Below, in pieces: positions 20,301 through 22,400 of a stretch of DNA of 22,400 nt (position 1 is the first letter of the stretch; the number at the start of each line of letters is the position of its first letter). Source of the DNA: Elysia marginata. Taxonomy: Eukaryota > Mollusca > Gastropoda > Plakobranchidae. Under the pieces are notes generated by a model, which had not been told where the DNA came from, ran no database searches, and saw only the letters and a list, made by a program, of their open reading frames with translations. The stretch spans positions 80,917-103,316 of the forward strand of contig BMAT01011183.1 in assembly GCA_019649035.1 (NCBI GenBank), read 5' to 3'. The position numbers and the translations under genes are program-made.

Positions 20301-22400
20301 CACATCCCAGATAACAGGACCCGTCTACATAATGGCACGGGTTACCATGTCCTGCACACTGCACACTGCACGTCTGGTTACAGCCTGGACCATATCTACC
20401 TCTTGGGCAGACTGTTATAGTTCGAAGAAAAAGGCCAAACAAATAAAAAAACAACACAAAAATAAATTTTGCATTGAGTTTTCAATGCCTACCAGACCTA
20501 CTGCCACTCGCGTCTCAGTCCAACGTGGTCGCCTTAGCACTTTGTTGTTTTCTTGCTGCCATTGGATTCTCTCTTGTTAAGTATTTAAAAATTGGTTTCG
20601 GAGAGGTCGTAATATTAGTTTTAGTCTTTAATCTACATTTTTATACTGATTTAAGCATGTTCAAAAGTTGATAAGGTTCAAAGCTCTCAGATGCCCTCAT
20701 AAAGTTTTCAGGTTAGGCATCAATTGTTTTCATGGTAACAAATTTTAGTGATGCAAAAAAAAAAAACACCAATGCGAGTAACTGTAATAATTACAATGAC
20801 ATGCCTATAATTACTTACATTGGTTTTTTTTTTTACTAATACACAATTATTATGTACTAGTCAAAGATGTCATGTTACGAAATAGAATTGCTAGTAAAAG
20901 CAATCACCTGACAAATTTAAGAGCCCTTCAAACAAAGTTGATACCTCTAGACGTATTGAAGTTGTGTTATAGAGGTGTCATATTTATGATGATTATTTTC
21001 TCCTCGAACTTACACTCAGAACAAAAGCTCCCTTGGTAGCCAGGCTCACAGCCATGATCACATGATCCAGTGACACTATTACAGTCATGCTCAGGTCCAG
21101 CACAGTTGACGCTGCAGGTCATCTTACAGTCGCGACCATATTTTCCTGTTGGACACTCTAAGAAAACGGTGAAACGTTAGCAGCATTGCTTTCCTTTTAG
21201 CAATGTAATATTTTTTTTAAAAAAGACGCTTTAGTTAACAATAACGCAAAGTGATAATTGAATGTACTTTACTTTTAGTCTTGTCAGAGATCAATTTCAT
21301 ACTATCACTTAAACACGACCGCCGGTGGATGTAAAAATCCTGAAACAAACTAATATCATTGCCTTTTTTAAACAAAACAATTGCATGGAAATGCCCTTTA
21401 TATTTTTTTTAAAGTTTCGCCCTTGTCGTTACTCTAGAAAAACGTGATAGGCAAAAGCAAGGTCACTCACCTTTAAAACGGAAGAAAACATAGCACGCAG
21501 AACCAAATACGGAAAAAATGACGCGCAAAACCTACGCTATAAACAGGCCTGATCTATACTTTCTTTGAGTGTTAAGATCTGGGTAATGTTTTCAACAAAT
21601 TTATATAGATTTTAAATCTATGTCTACCTATATTCATTCACATCATTGCAGAATTTAACAACCTAAGTTGGTAAACGGGTGAAACTAAATTTTGTTCAGG
21701 TTTGCATTTCCGCCTACCATTTTTTTTCGATATATGCAAAATCTGACCTATCTTTTCTAGACCATTGCAAATTTCCTTGCGTTTTGTACAATTCATTTTG
21801 TAGTTTAAAAACTATTCATTCATGAACTTAACATTTTAACTAAATTATACCGTCGTGGCATGTCGGAGGCTTGTATCCAAGTTCACAGCCCGCGTCGCAC
21901 TCTCCAGTTCTGAAGTCGCACTGGTCAGCTGGTCCAGCACAGTGGACGCTGCACGTCTCTGAACATTCTGACCCAAATTGACCTCCAGGGCACTCTAAAA
22001 CGGTGGAGGAGATAATACTCGGAAATTGTAGAAAACGAGATCTAAAGACTTATCTTTATGACTATTTAAAGTTTTTTTTAAATAGCAGCGATGAGTTTCC
22101 AAAGTTTTTCGTGTTTTGGTAAAATGTGATGTTCGGTAATTCTTTTAGTTTGCAATGCAAGAAAAATGCAACATTAGAAAAAAAACATATCCAAGAAATA
22201 TGGTTATACGTTATCGCTACCAACATTTATAAAATTAATGTCTGGTCGATTTTAGTTGTTTGAGAAACAGAATCAAAGAATTATTTTGTTACTTACTGTC
22301 TTTACACAAAGGTGGCAGGTATCCGACTTCACACCCAAGGTCACATGATCCGTTCACATGATTACAGGAGTTGTCTTGTCCGCCACAATGGACACTGCAA
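16921..22400 (-). CDS. Gene A: multi-EGF transmembrane receptor (MEGF10/Draper/SREC-like), 3' part of gene
   Basis: This is a spliced gene read from right to left. The window holds four EGF-like exons (22400-22297 partial, 21994-21851, 21157-21014, 20411-20268), a transmembrane exon starting at 17755, and a terminal exon 17326-16921. Every EGF exon has an AG acceptor and GT donor in phase 1, so the parts join in frame; the last EGF exon ends in a single G that joins CT of the membrane exon to give Ala. The order (EGF repeats, one membrane span, cytoplasmic tail) is that of MEGF10/11, Draper and scavenger receptors of the SREC type, which bind ligands on apoptotic cells or microbes. The N-terminus and signal peptide lie beyond 22400. 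Family assignment is firm at the level of multi-EGF receptor; orthology and ligand are unknown. Confidence 0.85.
17620..17755 (-). CDS. Gene A exon: transmembrane segment
   Basis: The acceptor is the pyrimidine-rich TTTCTGCTCTCTTGAAG. It opens in phase 1, matching the upstream EGF exon, and gives a short juxtamembrane stretch LRDVDELNQNT. A hydrophobic run of about 24 residues follows (from WVIAVTVV to IGLLVW), then the basic stretch RLAFDYRMQ, as expected for a type I single-pass protein. The 3' border is less certain: I chose the phase-2 GT after ATGCA (exon end 17620), which joins the next exon in frame. A second phase-2 GT would end the exon at 17650 and shorten the inner segment by ten residues. 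Neither donor is strong. Confidence 0.72.
18178..19538 (-). mobile_element. Mariner transposon, 1.36 kb, with terminal inverted repeats
   Basis: Left end CGAGGGTG...ATTAATGCAATT and right end (reverse strand) ACAGGGTG...ATTAATGCAATT form imperfect inverted repeats of about 28 bp. TA dinucleotides flank both ends (18176-18177 and 19539-19540), the target duplication of IS630/Tc1/mariner elements. Length and gene position are those of a complete mariner. It lies in gene A's intron between the last EGF exon and the membrane exon, on the same strand. Confidence 0.9.
18288..19395 (-). pseudogene. Mariner transposase (D,D34D), inactivated
   Basis: The whole transposase can be followed on the minus strand. 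The N-terminal helix-turn-helix part has MASTKDVRFKQRAVVEFL (a likely start at 19341) and RRIKQKDIAKEHGIS. The catalytic core has GDESWAHHYDPESKRQS, then HQDNARPH, then PDLAPSDF; 34 residues separate the second and third Asp, the mariner spacing. The C-terminus is CVDRDVDYVEK. Stops at 19191-19189 and 18744-18742 interrupt an otherwise continuous frame, and one base shift occurs near 18455. All three catalytic Asp remain. Few lesions suggest a fairly recent insertion, but this copy cannot encode an active enzyme. Subfamily not assigned. Confidence 0.92.
19539..20267. other. Gene A intron remainder, nothing recognised
   Basis: Intron sequence between the mariner right end and the last EGF exon. 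I find no additional exon. Confidence 0.5.
20268..20411 (-). CDS. Gene A exon: last EGF-like repeat before the membrane
   Basis: Third complete 144-nt, phase 1-1 exon: CPRGRYGPGC, TCSVQCAGHG, then GCVYDNQSIIC. All eight cysteines are kept, but the usual GY-x-G turn before the last cysteine is replaced by YDNQS, so this membrane-proximal repeat is more diverged at its end. Donor AAAG then GTAAGG is strong. The 2.5-kb intron that follows holds the mariner element. Confidence 0.87.
20412..21013. other. Gene A intron
   Basis: Bounded by the GTAAGT donor at 21013 and the AG acceptor at 20412. Open frames on the plus strand here overlap the antisense of the EGF exon and are not genes. Confidence 0.75.
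21014..21157 (-). CDS. Gene A exon: EGF-like repeat
   Basis: A second complete 144-nt, phase 1-1 exon encoding an eight-cysteine repeat: CPTGKYGRDC at the start, TCSVNCAG in the middle, GCEPGYQGSFC at the end. Acceptor TTTTCTTAG; strong donor GAGT then GTAAGT. It is the closest of the set to the EGF consensus, with GYQG before the last cysteine. Confidence 0.88.
21158..21850. other. Gene A intron
   Basis: Bounded by the GTATAA donor at 21850 and the TTAG acceptor at 21158. No repeat or exon recognised inside. Confidence 0.75.
21851..21994 (-). CDS. Gene A exon: EGF-like repeat
   Basis: A 144-nt exon in phase 1-1 that encodes one eight-cysteine EGF-like repeat. It starts CPGGQFGSEC, contains TCSVHCAG and ends GCELGYKPPTC. 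The acceptor is a pyrimidine-rich tract ending TTTTAG; the donor is GACG then GTATAA. The motif order (C-P-x-G-x-F/Y-G, then TCS-x-x-C, then GC-x-x-GY) is typical of MEGF/SREC extracellular repeats, which fold by disulphide bonds outside the cell. Confidence 0.87.
21995..22296. other. Gene A intron
   Basis: Bounded by the GTAAGT donor at 22296 and the TTTTAG acceptor at 21995. Nothing else recognised. Confidence 0.75.
22297..22400 (-). CDS. Gene A exon: EGF-like repeat (cut by window end)
   Basis: The 34 visible codons carry the pattern C-x3-C-x6-C-x6-C-x3-C-x8-C, with CSVHC at the start of the visible part and GCEVGYLPPLC at the end. This is the C-terminal two thirds of an eight-cysteine EGF-like repeat like those in the next three exons. 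The exon ends in phase 1 at a consensus donor (GACA then GTAAGT). If it has the same 144-nt length as its neighbours, its acceptor lies about 40 nt beyond the window. Confidence 0.82.

Noticed and set aside
20245..20671. Plus-strand open frames over 60 codons
   Set aside because: The first overlaps the antisense of a well-supported EGF exon, and the second has no motif or upstream context.

Overview
The window looks like invertebrate nuclear DNA: AT-rich, gene-poor, full of introns with GT/AG borders, microsatellites and decayed animal transposons. A gastropod or other lophotrochozoan is my best guess, because of the style of the multi-EGF receptor genes and the transposon mix. The taxon is inferred, not shown.

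Two genes of one family lie head-to-tail on the minus strand. Gene A (22400 down to 16921; its 5' part lies beyond the window) has four EGF-like exons, then a transmembrane exon, then a cytoplasmic-tail exon with the stop codon and a poly(A) signal about 280 bases on. Gene B starts about 12 kb further along the same strand, near 4617-4499, with a signal-peptide exon. It continues with one full EGF exon (3690-3553) and one short EGF exon (1697-1590), then leaves the window at the left. All EGF exons are symmetric phase 1-1; the four in gene A are 144 nt where complete. The proteins resemble MEGF10/11, Draper and SREC-type phagocytic receptors: a secreted N-terminus, cysteine-rich EGF repeats, a single membrane span and a tyrosine-bearing tail.

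The rest is mostly transposon debris. From left to right: an RTE-like LINE (187-1408, plus strand, antisense in gene B); a probable solo LTR (2051-2598, minus); a Helitron N-terminal remnant (8149-6577, minus) whose coding sequence is split by a 34-bp minisatellite of about 11 units; a Penelope-like GIY-YIG fragment (9716-9361, minus); a CR1/L2-like LINE 3' fragment (11056-10231, minus); and a nearly complete mariner (18178-19538) with terminal inverted repeats, inside gene A's last extracellular intron. Several stretches, mainly 4.7-6.3 kb and 11.1-16.6 kb, show no recognisable gene. No tRNA, rRNA or CRISPR array was seen.
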